A DNA stretch of 59,276 nt from Syntrophorhabdus sp. (GTDB lineage: Bacteria > Desulfobacterota > Syntrophorhabdia > Syntrophorhabdales > Syntrophorhabdaceae), in NCBI GenBank assembly GCA_012719415.1, contig JAAYAK010000043.1, positions 1 through 59,276 of the forward strand, written 5' to 3'. A program made the position numbers and the translations under genes. The notes below the pieces were generated by a model. That model had not been told where the DNA came from, made no database searches, and was given only the letters and a program-made list of their open reading frames with translations. Below, in pieces: positions 33,650-42,110 of the stretch. The stretch's first letter is position 1; every line of letters begins with the position of its first letter.

Positions 33650-34171
33650 TTACTTGGTATTGAGCGGTACTATAGGGCCGCCATCCTTGCTTACGCCGAG
33701 CCTGATCGGTCGGGGAATACCTTTCGTTGGGACTGTCGCTTCAACCCAGAGTTGTTCGCCCTGATTCCGGCGGGATGGGTCGGGGATGTGTTCTGGGATA
33801 AAGAATGCCACAGGTTCATTCAGGACGGCCACTTTCTCGTGGCCGATCTTCGCGTATCGCAGCGAAAGGTCTGAGGGGTTGCGCGGGATACCTTTTGCGG
33901 CTACGGCAAGCAAGCGATCGTTTTCCACGCGAAGGCTGACCGGGTGAGATGTTTGGTCCGACCCTTTCTTGCTCTCATCAATTCCCCGAGGCTCTACGAT
34001 GAGCTGCAGGCTGACATATCGCCCGCGGACAGGAAGGTCAGGGTCGTAGGGTACCGCACTTACCCAGAGACGGGGAAGTGTCGCCCGGTCATAGAGTAGT
34101 TTCGCGCCAAGCGTTGCCACCAGGCACAGGTGAATTGCCAGGACCACCAATCCTTTGAAAAAGGGGCTCAT
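33650..34171 (-). CDS. GDYXXLXY-domain membrane-anchored protein
   Basis: A 173-aa protein with one N-terminal membrane helix (~8-26) and a soluble periplasmic domain. The signature appears as RGRYVSLQL (residues ~49-57), a variant of GDYxxLxY, preceded by VPYDPDLPV. The family typically follows DUF2157 proteins, as here: the two genes overlap by four bases. Function unknown; the pair probably forms a membrane complex. Confidence 0.85.
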   Translation of the reverse strand: MSPFFKGLVVLAIHLCLVATLGAKLLYDRATLPRLWVSAVPYDPDLPVRGRYVSLQLIVEPRGIDESKKGSDQTSHPVSLRVENDRLLAVAAKGIPRNPSDLSLRYAKIGHEKVAVLNEPVAFFIPEHIPDPSRRNQGEQLWVEATVPTKGIPRPIRLGVSKDGGPIVPLNTK

Positions 34172-35298
34172 GTCCCTCCTTTGCCGATTCGGGTCAGAAG
34201 CCGGCGGCGGGTCTTTTCAAGCAACCAGCCTCCGAGAAGAAAAAGAAATCCGAGTCCTATCAAGCTTGCCGAGCGCCCGAGTTTGTCCATAACGGTTGAA
34301 AAATAGAAAGCCAGAACGGTCAGGGCAAATCCCGCAATGCCCAGATTGACCCGTTCCTTGCGTGTCTCCTTCATGCCCCATCCAATGAGGCCAACCGAAC
34401 CCAATGCGCATAGAGCATAATGGACAAGGTTGTCGTCGGCCTCGAACAGGAATCCCGCCGCACTCAGGGCGGTAACCCAGATCGCTGCGATCGCATTCGG
34501 CCAGACGTGGCTGCCCCGAAGCCCCCAGGCGAACGCAAGAGGCAGGAGGAACGCCACGGCCCATCCAAGAATGTGATAGGCAAGGGGCAACGAAGGCCCA
34601 TGCACAGAGCCGAACGATCCCGATCCGATGACGACTCCTGTTGCCGGGATCAGAGCGATCCCTCCGATCCACGAAAGGGCCTTCCGCAGAGGCGAGGTTT
34701 TCTCCGGCGACACCGCCGTCAGGTAGGTGGTGGCCAGCAGCAGCACCCCGGCGCCAAGGACATTACCACTGAAGGCCCATCCGTGCGTTGCCACGGCCCA
34801 TTCGCCTGCAAGCCATACAGGTATCAGGATGGCTGCGAGACAGGCCTGTGTCCAATGGCGCAGCAATACCCACGCCGTAGAGGCGCCAAATGCCCACAGC
34901 ATGACCCCTCCCGGCCAATGCTCCTGAAGATGGAAGATCTGTCCTGTCAGGTAGATCCCTGCGCCCAGGCAGATCGTGCCAATGGCGTGTAATGTTGTTG
35001 AGAGGATGCTGAAGCGGGAGGCGGCTATTGCGCCGGCAAGGTGTGCGGCGGCAACGAGGGTCAGGACGAGACAGAAGCGTGTTCCCGGAGAGAGCCCATC
35101 CCAGTGTGCGGCTACGAAAAGCAAGATTCCAGCTGCGAACAGTAAACCGCCGAGGGCGATAGCTATCAGGATCGGCCATCGCAGTCCTTGAGCTTTCTCC
35201 CGATCCGCTTCGTAAGCGCGTATCATGTCCGCCGTGGGGGTGTCTATCAGTCCCGCTGTGGTCCATCGCTGAAGGTGCCGTTCCCAATTTGCCGCCAT
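34168..35298 (-). CDS. DUF2157 multispan membrane protein
   Basis: A 376-aa protein. A short cytoplasmic N-terminus (WERHLQRWTTAGLIDTPTADMI), typical of DUF2157, is followed by about ten membrane helices. Role unknown. GGGAG precedes the ATG. An IS21-family element is inserted only 38 bp upstream of the start, so the original promoter may have been displaced; the gene may now be silent or driven from the element. It is coupled to the GDYXXLXY gene by ATGA overlap. Confidence 0.85.
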   Translation of the reverse strand: MAANWERHLQRWTTAGLIDTPTADMIRAYEADREKAQGLRWPILIAIALGGLLFAAGILLFVAAHWDGLSPGTRFCLVLTLVAAAHLAGAIAASRFSILSTTLHAIGTICLGAGIYLTGQIFHLQEHWPGGVMLWAFGASTAWVLLRHWTQACLAAILIPVWLAGEWAVATHGWAFSGNVLGAGVLLLATTYLTAVSPEKTSPLRKALSWIGGIALIPATGVVIGSGSFGSVHGPSLPLAYHILGWAVAFLLPLAFAWGLRGSHVWPNAIAAIWVTALSAAGFLFEADDNLVHYALCALGSVGLIGWGMKETRKERVNLGIAGFALTVLAFYFSTVMDKLGRSASLIGLGFLFLLGGWLLEKTRRRLLTRIGKGGT

Positions 35299-35440
35299 AA
35301 CGGTCTCTCCCTGCCTCTTCCAGAAGAAATGAGCAGTTGTCTGTGACTTTTCAGGTTAATTCACCCACCCCCTTTTCATGTTAATTCACCCGGGGGCGGC
35401 GCAATATCCTCAGTCTTCTACCATGACCATTTCCTCATGT

Positions 35441-36199
35441 TCAATCCTTTTCCGTTGCCCTTTTCGATCTGCCCATCCTCTTCCGGTAGCTGTCCCCTTC
35501 GATGAAGATCTGGTGGGCGTTGTGGGCCAGCCTGTCAAGGAGGGAGTTGGCCAGGAGCGGATCGTCGAAGAGTCCCATCCATTCATCCAGGGGCCGTGAG
35601 CTCGTGATGACGGTCGAGGACCGCTGGTACCGTTCGATCATCACCTCGTACAGGTCCTGCGCCTCCGATCCCGTCAGCCTCTGCAGACCAAAGTCATCGA
35701 TGATAAGGACATGGGGGCGGATGAGCCCGATGACCTCCTTCCCGAACGAGTGGTCGGCCCTCGACTGGTGGAGCCTTTTAAAGAGAACCTGGGACCTCAG
35801 CATCAGCACATTGAGACCCCTTCTCACCGCACTGTGTCCCAGGGCATTGGCGAGGTGGGTCTTCCCCACGCCGACGGGGCCGCAGATGATGACATTCTCG
35901 TGCCTGTCGGCAAAGCCGAGTCGGAAGAGGTCCTTCACCTTCTCCCTGTCGACGGTGATCGGGGCGTCCCAGTCGAACCGCTCGAAGGTCTGCTCCTGGT
36001 CGAGATAAGCGCTTTTCATTTTTCTCACGGTCCTGCCCTGCTCGCGTCTTTCGATCTCGTCGTTGAGCACGAGCTCCAGGAACTCGCCGTGGGAGAGCTT
36101 CTGGGTCTTCGCATATGACCCTCTTTCCGGCAGGGTGGCAAGGATGCCCCCGAGCTTCAGTCTTTTGAGCGTCTGTTTCAGTTCCGTTGTGATCTCCAT
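35441..36199 (-). CDS. istB: IS21 transposition helper ATPase IstB
   Basis: A 252-aa AAA+ ATPase that activates IstA and selects targets. Walker A GPVGVGKTHLANAL lies near 110-123 and Walker B VLIIDDFGLQ near 169-178. The DnaC/IstB fold is clear, with the N-terminal LGGILATLPERGSYA segment. It starts one base after the istA stop, so translation is probably coupled. The length is normal and no frameshift is seen. Confidence 0.95.
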   Translation of the reverse strand: MEITTELKQTLKRLKLGGILATLPERGSYAKTQKLSHGEFLELVLNDEIERREQGRTVRKMKSAYLDQEQTFERFDWDAPITVDREKVKDLFRLGFADRHENVIICGPVGVGKTHLANALGHSAVRRGLNVLMLRSQVLFKRLHQSRADHSFGKEVIGLIRPHVLIIDDFGLQRLTGSEAQDLYEVMIERYQRSSTVITSSRPLDEWMGLFDDPLLANSLLDRLAHNAHQIFIEGDSYRKRMGRSKRATEKD

Positions 36200-36200
36200 C

Positions 36201-37745
36201 TCATTCCTCCTTTTTCACGAAGTACGCCGCCGGCCGGGCAAACCGGGACGGCAACGGCTCCCGCCTTCTTTCCTCGGTGTCCTCCCTGACGAGGCCCTGC
36301 TGTATGATCTCTTCGACCCTGCGCACGTCGACGAGTTCAAAGGCGAGGGACCGCTCACATGCCTTCTCCACCCTCTCTTTGCCGTACCGGTCGGGCAGCC
36401 TCACGAGCTTCTGCGCCTGGCGCAGCTTTGTCCAGGGGAAGGTCCCCGACAGGAGGATCTCCGCAAAGCGCCGCGCCGAGGGGCCGATCTGCCCCGCCCT
36501 GTCGACATAGTAGGTGCAGCTTCTCATCGCGTAGGGCGCCTTCTCCTTCGGATAGTCGTTGAAGTCCGTCGAACGCTTCCCTTGGGGCACGGCGGGATGG
36601 GTCTTGATGAGTTCTCCCTTGTAGTAGATGCGGAGAAGCCTCGTATCCCTTCTCACCGACACCTCCCGGCCGACATACCGGGTCGGGACGGAGTAGAGGC
36701 TGTTGCCGAAGCGTATGTGGTGGTCGGGATGAACCTTCACGGATCCCCAGCGGGGGACATCGAACCGCTCTCCCGTCAGGGGAAGGAGGGCACCCTTCTC
36801 CTCTTCGTTGAAGACGATGAGCGGCCTCTTGCGCGTGGTCCCGTGGATCCTCATTCCCGCGGTGTCGCGGCACCACCTGACCGCCTCCTCCTGGACATGG
36901 GCGAGGTCCCTGAAGGTCTCCCCGGCAAAGAAGTTCTTCCTCACGTAGGGAACCTCCCGCTCCACCTTCGGTTTGCCCGTCGGGTCATCGGGCCGGGCGG
37001 GATCGATGATAAAACCCCTGGACTGAGAGTACTCCAGGAAGGTCCTGTTGAAGACAGGGGCGTAGCGGTCGGATCTGACCACCGCCGCCTTCAGGTTGTC
37101 GATCACGACCTTTCTCGTCAACCCGCCGAAGAAGACCCAGGCATCCTCCATGCCCAAGATCAGGGACGGGAGGTCCTGGGTGAAGGTCACGTGCACGTAC
37201 TGGTGCCTGCTGGAACAGAGTGTGACCACAAGCCCGTAGACGGACCGTCTCCGTGCGCTGGCTTCGTCGTAGAGGAGGCCCAGTTTGCCGAAGTCCACTT
37301 CCGCCACCTCCCCCGGTGCGGTATCCGCCATGCGCACCGTGGTCCTCGATGGAATGCCGATGTGCACGGACACGAACCGGTACAGGCCCGGGTAGCTCAC
37401 CTCGACGCCCCGTCTTGAAAGCAGGATATGGACCTTCGTCAGGGTAAGATGATCGTCCTTTATCCACGATGCAATCGTTGCCTTGTGGGGAAGGAGGATC
37501 TGATCGAGAGACCTCTGCGGACCGGGCGGGCGGGACTGGATCTCCCTGACGACCTCCCCGGCTATCGTCTCGAGATCGCATGGCCCGTCCCTGCCAAATC
37601 CCTTCTTGTAAGCGAGGCGCAGGTACTTCCTCAGGGTGTTGCGGTCCATGCCCGTCGCCCTCGTGACCGCCCTGATCGAATAACCGTTCTGAAGCCTTCT
37701 CAAAATGTCGACAACATCAACCACCATGTACTCCTTTCTCGCCAT
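36201..37745 (-). CDS. istA: IS21 transposase IstA
   Basis: A 514-aa DDE transposase. The N-terminal helix-turn-helix is YSIRAVTRATGMDRNTLRKYL (residues ~22-41). The rve core supplies D in EVAEVDFGKLG, D in KVVIDNLKAAV, and E in KPKVEREVPYVRKNFF. The C-terminal Mu-type beta domain follows. It is complete and uninterrupted. Confidence 0.95.
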   Translation of the reverse strand: MARKEYMVVDVVDILRRLQNGYSIRAVTRATGMDRNTLRKYLRLAYKKGFGRDGPCDLETIAGEVVREIQSRPPGPQRSLDQILLPHKATIASWIKDDHLTLTKVHILLSRRGVEVSYPGLYRFVSVHIGIPSRTTVRMADTAPGEVAEVDFGKLGLLYDEASARRRSVYGLVVTLCSSRHQYVHVTFTQDLPSLILGMEDAWVFFGGLTRKVVIDNLKAAVVRSDRYAPVFNRTFLEYSQSRGFIIDPARPDDPTGKPKVEREVPYVRKNFFAGETFRDLAHVQEEAVRWCRDTAGMRIHGTTRKRPLIVFNEEEKGALLPLTGERFDVPRWGSVKVHPDHHIRFGNSLYSVPTRYVGREVSVRRDTRLLRIYYKGELIKTHPAVPQGKRSTDFNDYPKEKAPYAMRSCTYYVDRAGQIGPSARRFAEILLSGTFPWTKLRQAQKLVRLPDRYGKERVEKACERSLAFELVDVRRVEEIIQQGLVREDTEERRREPLPSRFARPAAYFVKKEE

Positions 37746-38171
37746 ACCGCCTCCCGTTCGACAAAGAGATAACGGGAGTAGTATGCCCTGATTTCGGCGC
37801 CGGCCGGGTGGGTGAATTAACTTGAAAAAGTGGGTGAGAGATCTTGAAAAAGGGGTGGGTGAACGATCTTGAAAAACAGACCGTCTAAATGGGTGAGCTA
37901 TCTAGAAAAATCACAGTTGTCTCGCGCGATCCCCCGACATCACAGTCGTGTCGGTCCAAAGCAACCGGTACCCTTAATACTGTGAGGATGCCTGAACCTT
38001 CGTCCGCCCCGGCGCTCAGGCGTCTAAATTGTCTCCGAATTGACAGGGCTAAGCAAGAGAAAAGTGGAGAACCGGTGCCTGCCTGCGGGAGAGAAGAATG
38101 AGGGCGCCGAAGAAACAGCGCGGGACAAAGTATCCGTTTTCTGGTAAGAAATTGGAAAGGAGAGCTTCATT

Positions 38172-38681
38172 ATGGATACGTCTCGAGTTAGTGGTGAAGA
38201 GCTTCGATCGTATGTTGAATTCTTGCTGAAGCAGTTCAGGAGGGCCGATGGGTTCTGGTTCTTGGGAGTAGAGAACACCTTCAGCTACGACGCGGCGATC
38301 AAGATGAACCAGGAAGTGTGGCACAGGATGGGGAAGATCATGACCAGGGAGATCAAAGAGAGGTTCTCCATCAAGGAAAAAGGTCTGGAAGCCCTTGCCA
38401 GGGTTCTCGGGTATTTCCCTTGGGCAATGATAAGTGGGTACGAGATCGAGACCAAAGACGATGAGATCATGATTGCGATCGCTCATTGTCCTTCCCAGGA
38501 AGCCCGACTGAGGAAAGGAGTGGGTGAATACAACTGCAAGGGTATGCACCTCGGGGAATTCATGAGTATAGCCGGGGAGGTTGACAGTGACATAAAGGTC
38601 GAATGCTTGTTTGCCCCTCCTGACCCCCACCCCAAAGAGCTATTCTGCAAATGGCGATTCAGCATGAATAAGAAGGCGTGA
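38172..38681 (+). CDS. DUF6125-like cytosolic protein
   Basis: A 169-aa soluble protein resembling what I recall as DUF6125 family members, which are common in anaerobes. Visible features are ADGFWFLGVENTFSYDAAIK near the start, the middle AIAHCPSQEARLRKGVGEY with a Cys, NCKGMHLGEF, and the end CLFAPPDPHPKELFCKWRF. The spaced cysteines could bind metal or a cofactor. AAAGGAG lies about 9 bp before the ATG. It is a single gene next to the IS21 right end; the 250 bp between them hold nothing recognisable. Confidence 0.65.
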   Translation: MDTSRVSGEELRSYVEFLLKQFRRADGFWFLGVENTFSYDAAIKMNQEVWHRMGKIMTREIKERFSIKEKGLEALARVLGYFPWAMISGYEIETKDDEIMIAIAHCPSQEARLRKGVGEYNCKGMHLGEFMSIAGEVDSDIKVECLFAPPDPHPKELFCKWRFSMNKKA

Positions 38682-38715
38682 ACCGTACCTTCTGAGTCGC
38701 CCGGCAATCCCCTCA

Positions 38716-39462
38716 TTACCGCTTCATCAGCGCGAAGACGCCCCAGCCCAGGTATTCACGCATGTAAGTGGCGTAGCGCTTGGGTTCCGAGGTCAGTTCG
38801 GCTCGAACATCTTTCGCGAACTCGTCGTCGGGGTTGGCTTCGAGCCATCGGCGCATGGTGAGCCATTTGGCTGCTTCGTATCTGTCCCAGCTGTCCTGGT
38901 CCGCCAGAACCATTTCCACGACGTCGTAGCCGAGGCGGCCGAAGGAGGCGATAAGGTCTGGAAGCAGGAGAAAGTCGGAGACCGAGTGGGCAAGACACCC
39001 CCTGGCGACATCGTCCGTCGGCGGTAATTGCCGCCAGCAGGGCTCGCCGATGAGGATGATCCCTCCGGGGAGGAGGCTCCGCGCCAGAAGCTCGATGGTT
39101 CCGGGGACTCCTCCGCCGATCCACGTGGCGCCGACACAGGCTGCCACACCGGCCTTCTCGTCAGATACGAAGCCGGCGGCATCGCCATGGATGAACCTGA
39201 CCTGATCGGCGACGCCGAGCTCCTGAGCGCGGAGTTGCGCTTGCTCGGTGAATAGCTGGCTCATGTCGATGCCGGTGCCGATGACTCCGTAATCGCGTGC
39301 CCAGGTGCACAGCATCTCCCCGGAACCGCTGCCGAGGTCGAGTACCCGGGTTCCCCTTTCCAGACGCAGTGCCGCGCCGAGGGTGGCGAGCTTTTCGGGT
39401 GTGAACGGGTTATGGATGCGGTGAGCACTTTCGGTGATGTTGAAGATCCGTGGAATATCCAT
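38716..39462 (-). CDS. Class I SAM-dependent methyltransferase
   Basis: A 248-aa Rossmann methyltransferase. Motif I is VLDLGSGSGEML (residues ~40-51), with an acidic motif II at GTGIDMS, and VRFIHGDAAGF further on. The C-terminal part (ARGCLAHSVSDFLLLPDLIA onward) probably shapes the substrate site. No substrate can be named. It is convergent with the DUF6125-like gene, and it lacks clear partners. Confidence 0.85.
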   Translation of the reverse strand: MDIPRIFNITESAHRIHNPFTPEKLATLGAALRLERGTRVLDLGSGSGEMLCTWARDYGVIGTGIDMSQLFTEQAQLRAQELGVADQVRFIHGDAAGFVSDEKAGVAACVGATWIGGGVPGTIELLARSLLPGGIILIGEPCWRQLPPTDDVARGCLAHSVSDFLLLPDLIASFGRLGYDVVEMVLADQDSWDRYEAAKWLTMRRWLEANPDDEFAKDVRAELTSEPKRYATYMREYLGWGVFALMKR

Positions 39463-39502
39463 TGCAGAAAATCTCCTTATGGTTGTTAATAGATCCGGTT
39501 AC

Positions 39503-39595
39503 GGCCTAACATGGCGCTGAGCGGCAGGCATGAAGACGCGGCCCTGTAAAGGGCATGCGGACGAGCGACTGTCCGTTCGAGCGACTTTGTTTGGC
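39503..39595 (-). other. Sequence resembling an integron attC recombination site
   Basis: On the minus strand, GCCAAAC (39595-39589) and GTTAGGC (39509-39503) bracket 93 bp. The second fits the GTTRRRY core consensus; the first departs at one position. Inner arms are partly complementary (GGCGCT near the left, AGCGAC near the right). No integrase or second site is seen, so this is only a candidate. The rest of the 39463-39833 gap holds only the promoter below. Confidence 0.25.
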
Positions 39596-39753
39596 GGCAA
39601 TGTCATTATAGACTTTCTTGATGCATTAGTCATTTGCTAACTCATCTGCTCGGCGTCGCTCAAAAGCGCGATGAGGCCAGACACGAGTAACGTAGAATGT
39701 CCCCTTCGATTACCGGTCTCAACGCGCTACTGCACATGGGTGCGGTCGGCCGG

Positions 39754-39782
39754 TTGAGAAACTTGCCGTATGATGCTATATG
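39754..39782 (+). promoter_or_regulatory. Probable promoter of the His/Cys-repeat protein gene
   Basis: TTGAGA (39754-39759), 17 bp, TATATG (39777-39782), about 50 bp before the ATG, which is preceded by AGGAGG. Confidence 0.5.
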
Positions 39783-39833
39783 TATAACGGACTGACACGG
39801 GTTAACGCCATACCACATAATTAGGAGGACACA

Positions 39834-40283
39834 ATGAAACGGTCGCTGGCCTTAAGTCTTTTTGCTGCAGTTTGCGCGGTATTCTATGTCGTATTATGCT
39901 CCACTGCTGTATACGCAGTATCAGCTCACACTCCTTATGGTCACACTCCCCATGGTCACACTCCCCATGGTCACACTCCCCATGGTCACAATCCCTATGC
40001 TGGGGGTAAGTGCAATGCGGGCTATACCTATACGACATATCAAGGCAAGCAGTTATGCATCAAATGCAACCCCGACTACAGGTACACAAAATATCAGGGC
40101 AAAGAGCTGTGCATCAAATGCAACCCCGGCTACAGTTACACAAAATATCAGGGCAAAGAACTGTGCATCAGATGCAACCCCGATTACAGGTACACAAGAT
40201 ATCAGGGCAAAGAGATGTGCATCAAATGCAACCCCGGGTACACCTATACAACGTATCAGGGCAAAGAGCTGTGCGTAAAATAG
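39834..40283 (+). CDS. Secreted His-rich, Cys-repeat protein
   Basis: A 149-aa protein of unknown function. A signal peptide (hydrophobic ~5-28, cleavage near VYA-VSA) is followed by a His array (residues 32-55) of five-residue units of the form GHTPH. Then five exact-length 18-residue repeats run from C60 to K149, consensus CNPxYxYTxYQGKELCIK, each with two cysteines and several tyrosines. The repeats are also obvious in DNA (54-bp period, 40011-40280). The mature protein therefore has ten cysteines, ten or so histidines and about 17 tyrosines. Metal binding or a disulfide-linked surface structure is an inference. It has a strong AGGAGG site. Confidence 0.85.
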   Translation: MKRSLALSLFAAVCAVFYVVLCSTAVYAVSAHTPYGHTPHGHTPHGHTPHGHNPYAGGKCNAGYTYTTYQGKQLCIKCNPDYRYTKYQGKELCIKCNPGYSYTKYQGKELCIRCNPDYRYTRYQGKEMCIKCNPGYTYTTYQGKELCVK

Positions 40284-40355
40284 TCCGGGAGGACGCTCTC
40301 AAAAAGTGAATGGAGCTTGAAAGACCAACACGGCGAATGCCTGTGAGGAGACACG

Positions 40356-40664
40356 ATGACAATATTCTTATGCACCCTGACAGCATTGGCCGTCGTCGTT
40401 CTCGTTGTCTACCTGGCCATTCCCATAGCTAAAATGATCAAGAACAAGGACAGGCAGCGTGATGTCGCGGAAGTGATGTATCCCGGGGACGGGGAGCGTC
40501 AGTCTGAGTTTAGAGACAAGGTCGCCTCTGAAATCCTTCGTAATAACCCGGGACTGACATACGAGTCCCCCGAGTTTCAGACTCTCTACCGGCAAGAGAT
40601 GGACAGACTGCTGAAGGAATACCAGAGTCAGGGAACTTTGGGGACGGACAGGGATGCTCGTTAG
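40356..40664 (+). CDS. Small single-span membrane protein
   Basis: A 102-aa protein of unknown function. One membrane helix (residues ~3-27) is followed by a charged cytoplasmic domain with helix-forming sequence (SEFRDKVASEILRNNPGLTY). GAGGAGA precedes the ATG. It lies 72 bp after the His/Cys-repeat gene on the same strand and may share its transcript. No family is recognised. Confidence 0.6.
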   Translation: MTIFLCTLTALAVVVLVVYLAIPIAKMIKNKDRQRDVAEVMYPGDGERQSEFRDKVASEILRNNPGLTYESPEFQTLYRQEMDRLLKEYQSQGTLGTDRDAR

Positions 40665-40743
40665 AAGGTAAATGAGTCTCCGATGGTTTCACATTTTTTC
40701 TATTCTCTTCGCGTCACGCGATCCTGTTTTCTTTCACGCCCTC

Positions 40744-41142
40744 TCAGGGCAGGGCTGTGAATCCGTACTCGCGAAAATGACGGTCGAAGGTGAATGCTGA
40801 GCGTATGCCCAGTTCACGCATCGTCTCGAAACTGACGCAGTCCACCAGGCTGAGCCCTCTCTTCGAAGCGGCGAGAAGGGCGGCCGTCCCCAGCCGATGT
40901 ATATCGGAGGTGACGAATTCAACAGACAGAACGGGGACGAGATCGTCGCAGAATCCCCGTGCTGCCTCAAGACCCAGTCTGCTCTGGATGAGCGCGCTAC
41001 TCTCCACAAGGACGTAGCTTGTTGTTACCAGGGCCTGCCCGGAGCCTATGAGTTCGCGCCATACACCGGCTGCCCTGGCGTGGTTGTTGTCGTCGGCGTC
41101 CATGATGGCGAAGAGGGCGGAAGTGTCTACGAAGACGCTCAT
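40744..41142 (-). CDS. vapC: PIN-domain toxin VapC
   Basis: A 132-aa PIN-domain ribonuclease toxin. The metal-binding acidic residues are visible: D7 in VFVDTSALFA, E48 in YVLVESSALI, D100 in SLVDCVSFE, and D119 in AFTFDRHF. VapC toxins usually cut initiator tRNA or rRNA. Its ATG overlaps the vapB stop (ATGA), giving coupled translation. Confidence 0.92.
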   Translation of the reverse strand: MSVFVDTSALFAIMDADDNNHARAAGVWRELIGSGQALVTTSYVLVESSALIQSRLGLEAARGFCDDLVPVLSVEFVTSDIHRLGTAALLAASKRGLSLVDCVSFETMRELGIRSAFTFDRHFREYGFTALP

Positions 41143-41387
41143 TGACCGAAAGCCTCGGTCAGGTAGGCGTCGTGTTTGCGGGATATATCTTTCTTACCGG
41201 ACCTGAACTTGCCGGCAATCGTGAGGGCCCGGTTGCGTCTTTCCTCGGAAGCCGGTCCCGTGCCGGCGGCAATGGCTGCTTCAACGGCTTCGCGTATGAC
41301 TTCCGCCATGGGCACCCCTCTTGACGACGCAAGTTGCTTGACTTTTAAGGCCTGTTCTTCGGTAAGCTGGATCTGGGTCCTTATCAT
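41139..41387 (-). CDS. vapB: Ribbon-helix-helix antitoxin VapB
   Basis: An 82-aa antitoxin. The N-terminal ribbon-helix-helix domain (MIRTQIQLTEEQALKVKQLA then VPMAEVIREAVEAAI) binds DNA; the C-terminal part (~45-82) should cover the VapC active site. It is preceded by a promoter overlapped by a perfect 12-bp palindrome, a fitting operator for autoregulation. Confidence 0.9.
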   Translation of the reverse strand: MIRTQIQLTEEQALKVKQLASSRGVPMAEVIREAVEAAIAAGTGPASEERRNRALTIAGKFRSGKKDISRKHDAYLTEAFGQ

Positions 41388-41404
41388 TCGTTCCCGTCCT
41401 CCTC

Positions 41405-41443
41405 CAATGATTACACGATAACACCATGTGTAATCATTGTCAA
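41405..41443 (-). promoter_or_regulatory. vapBC promoter and palindromic operator
   Basis: CAATGATTACAC (41405-41416) and its exact reverse complement GTGTAATCATTG (41428-41439) are separated by 11 bp. The minus-strand promoter TTGACA (41443-41438), 17 bp, TATCGT (41420-41415) is interleaved with it, so a bound VapBC complex would block RNA polymerase. Confidence 0.8.
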
Positions 41444-41734
41444 CACCACCTCAGTGCAATGCGATGGATGCGCGGCCTGGAAGAGGCGACTCCTTTCATT
41501 TCATTACTGATCGTGGCAACATGGACGGGGCCATTGCGGGTTTCCCATCGAGAAGGTGAAGATGCAGCCGCTGCATCACAACTATGGACAGAGTCCCGCA
41601 GAAAAGGGTATACTGAGCCGCGTTAGTCTTACCTTTCTTGTCCGCCGGCTGTTGGGGGCGGGCCGATACGAAGTACGATCATCGTTTGATCAGATCGACA
41701 ATGACCCAATTCGAAAGGAATAAGGATATCAAGA
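41444..41734. other. Intergenic region, nothing recognised
   Basis: Between the vapBC operator and the 113-aa coiled-coil gene. The short open frames here have no ribosome site or recognisable product, and no repeat or RNA was seen. Confidence 0.4.
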
Positions 41735-42076
41735 ATGACAAGCATTGAAGAATTCATCAAAATGAGAGAGGGTATCGAGGAACTTGCCGCAAAGATCGCT
41801 CTTCTTATAGAACGCAAGGATGTAAGGGAATTGGAGAAACACCTCGATACTGCAAATCGCCAGCTGGAAGTATTAAAGACCATGATCGCCAACGACACGC
41901 AGGAGATGGTCGGCAGGCGCCTCTCCGCACAGCTTGAGGGTTTTGGCGCCAGGATCAAAAAAATGAAACAGAAAACGCCCGTCAAAAGGAAGGCTGAGAG
42001 AAAAGAAAAGACGGTGGCGACGAACAAGCCTTCCAACACGGAGACACTGGAAATAGTGACGTTTGAGCGTCCTTAG
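41735..42076 (+). CDS. Small coiled-coil protein of unknown function
   Basis: A 113-aa protein. Residues ~5-75 are strongly helical and likely coiled coil (MREGIEELAAKIALLIERKD and LEKHLDTANRQLEVLKTMI); the rest is a Lys-rich, probably disordered tail. No family is recognised. AAGGAT precedes the ATG. It lies 34 bp before the helicase gene on the same strand and could be co-transcribed with it. Confidence 0.6.
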   Translation: MTSIEEFIKMREGIEELAAKIALLIERKDVRELEKHLDTANRQLEVLKTMIANDTQEMVGRRLSAQLEGFGARIKKMKQKTPVKRKAERKEKTVATNKPSNTETLEIVTFERP

Positions 42077-42110
42077 CATGTGCGATCGGGAATGATAGTG
42101 AAGGTTGGGC

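Larger units (their letters stand above)
35342..37915 (-). mobile_element. Complete IS21-family insertion sequence
   Basis: A 2574-bp element carrying istA and istB on the minus strand. The ends are TGTGACTTTTC and GAAAAATCACA, imperfect inverted repeats over at least 25 bp. The flanks carry an exact 6-bp target duplication GTTGTC (35336-35341 and 37916-37921). Multiple internal terminal repeats of the form GGGTGA-N6-TTGAAAA are present, two at the left (35348-35366, 35373-35391, reverse orientation) and four at the right (37810-37828, 37832-37850, 37857-37875, 37891-37909). Both genes are open, so it is probably active or recent. Confidence 0.95.

Noticed and set aside
37889-38101. 70-codon frame across the right end of the IS21 element
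   Set aside because: It spans the IS boundary and the target duplication, so it cannot be an ancestral gene, and it has no recognisable product.
40011-40280. CRISPR-like array from the 54-bp periodic repeats
   Set aside because: The repeats are contiguous without spacers, keep a single reading frame and encode an 18-residue protein repeat behind a signal peptide.
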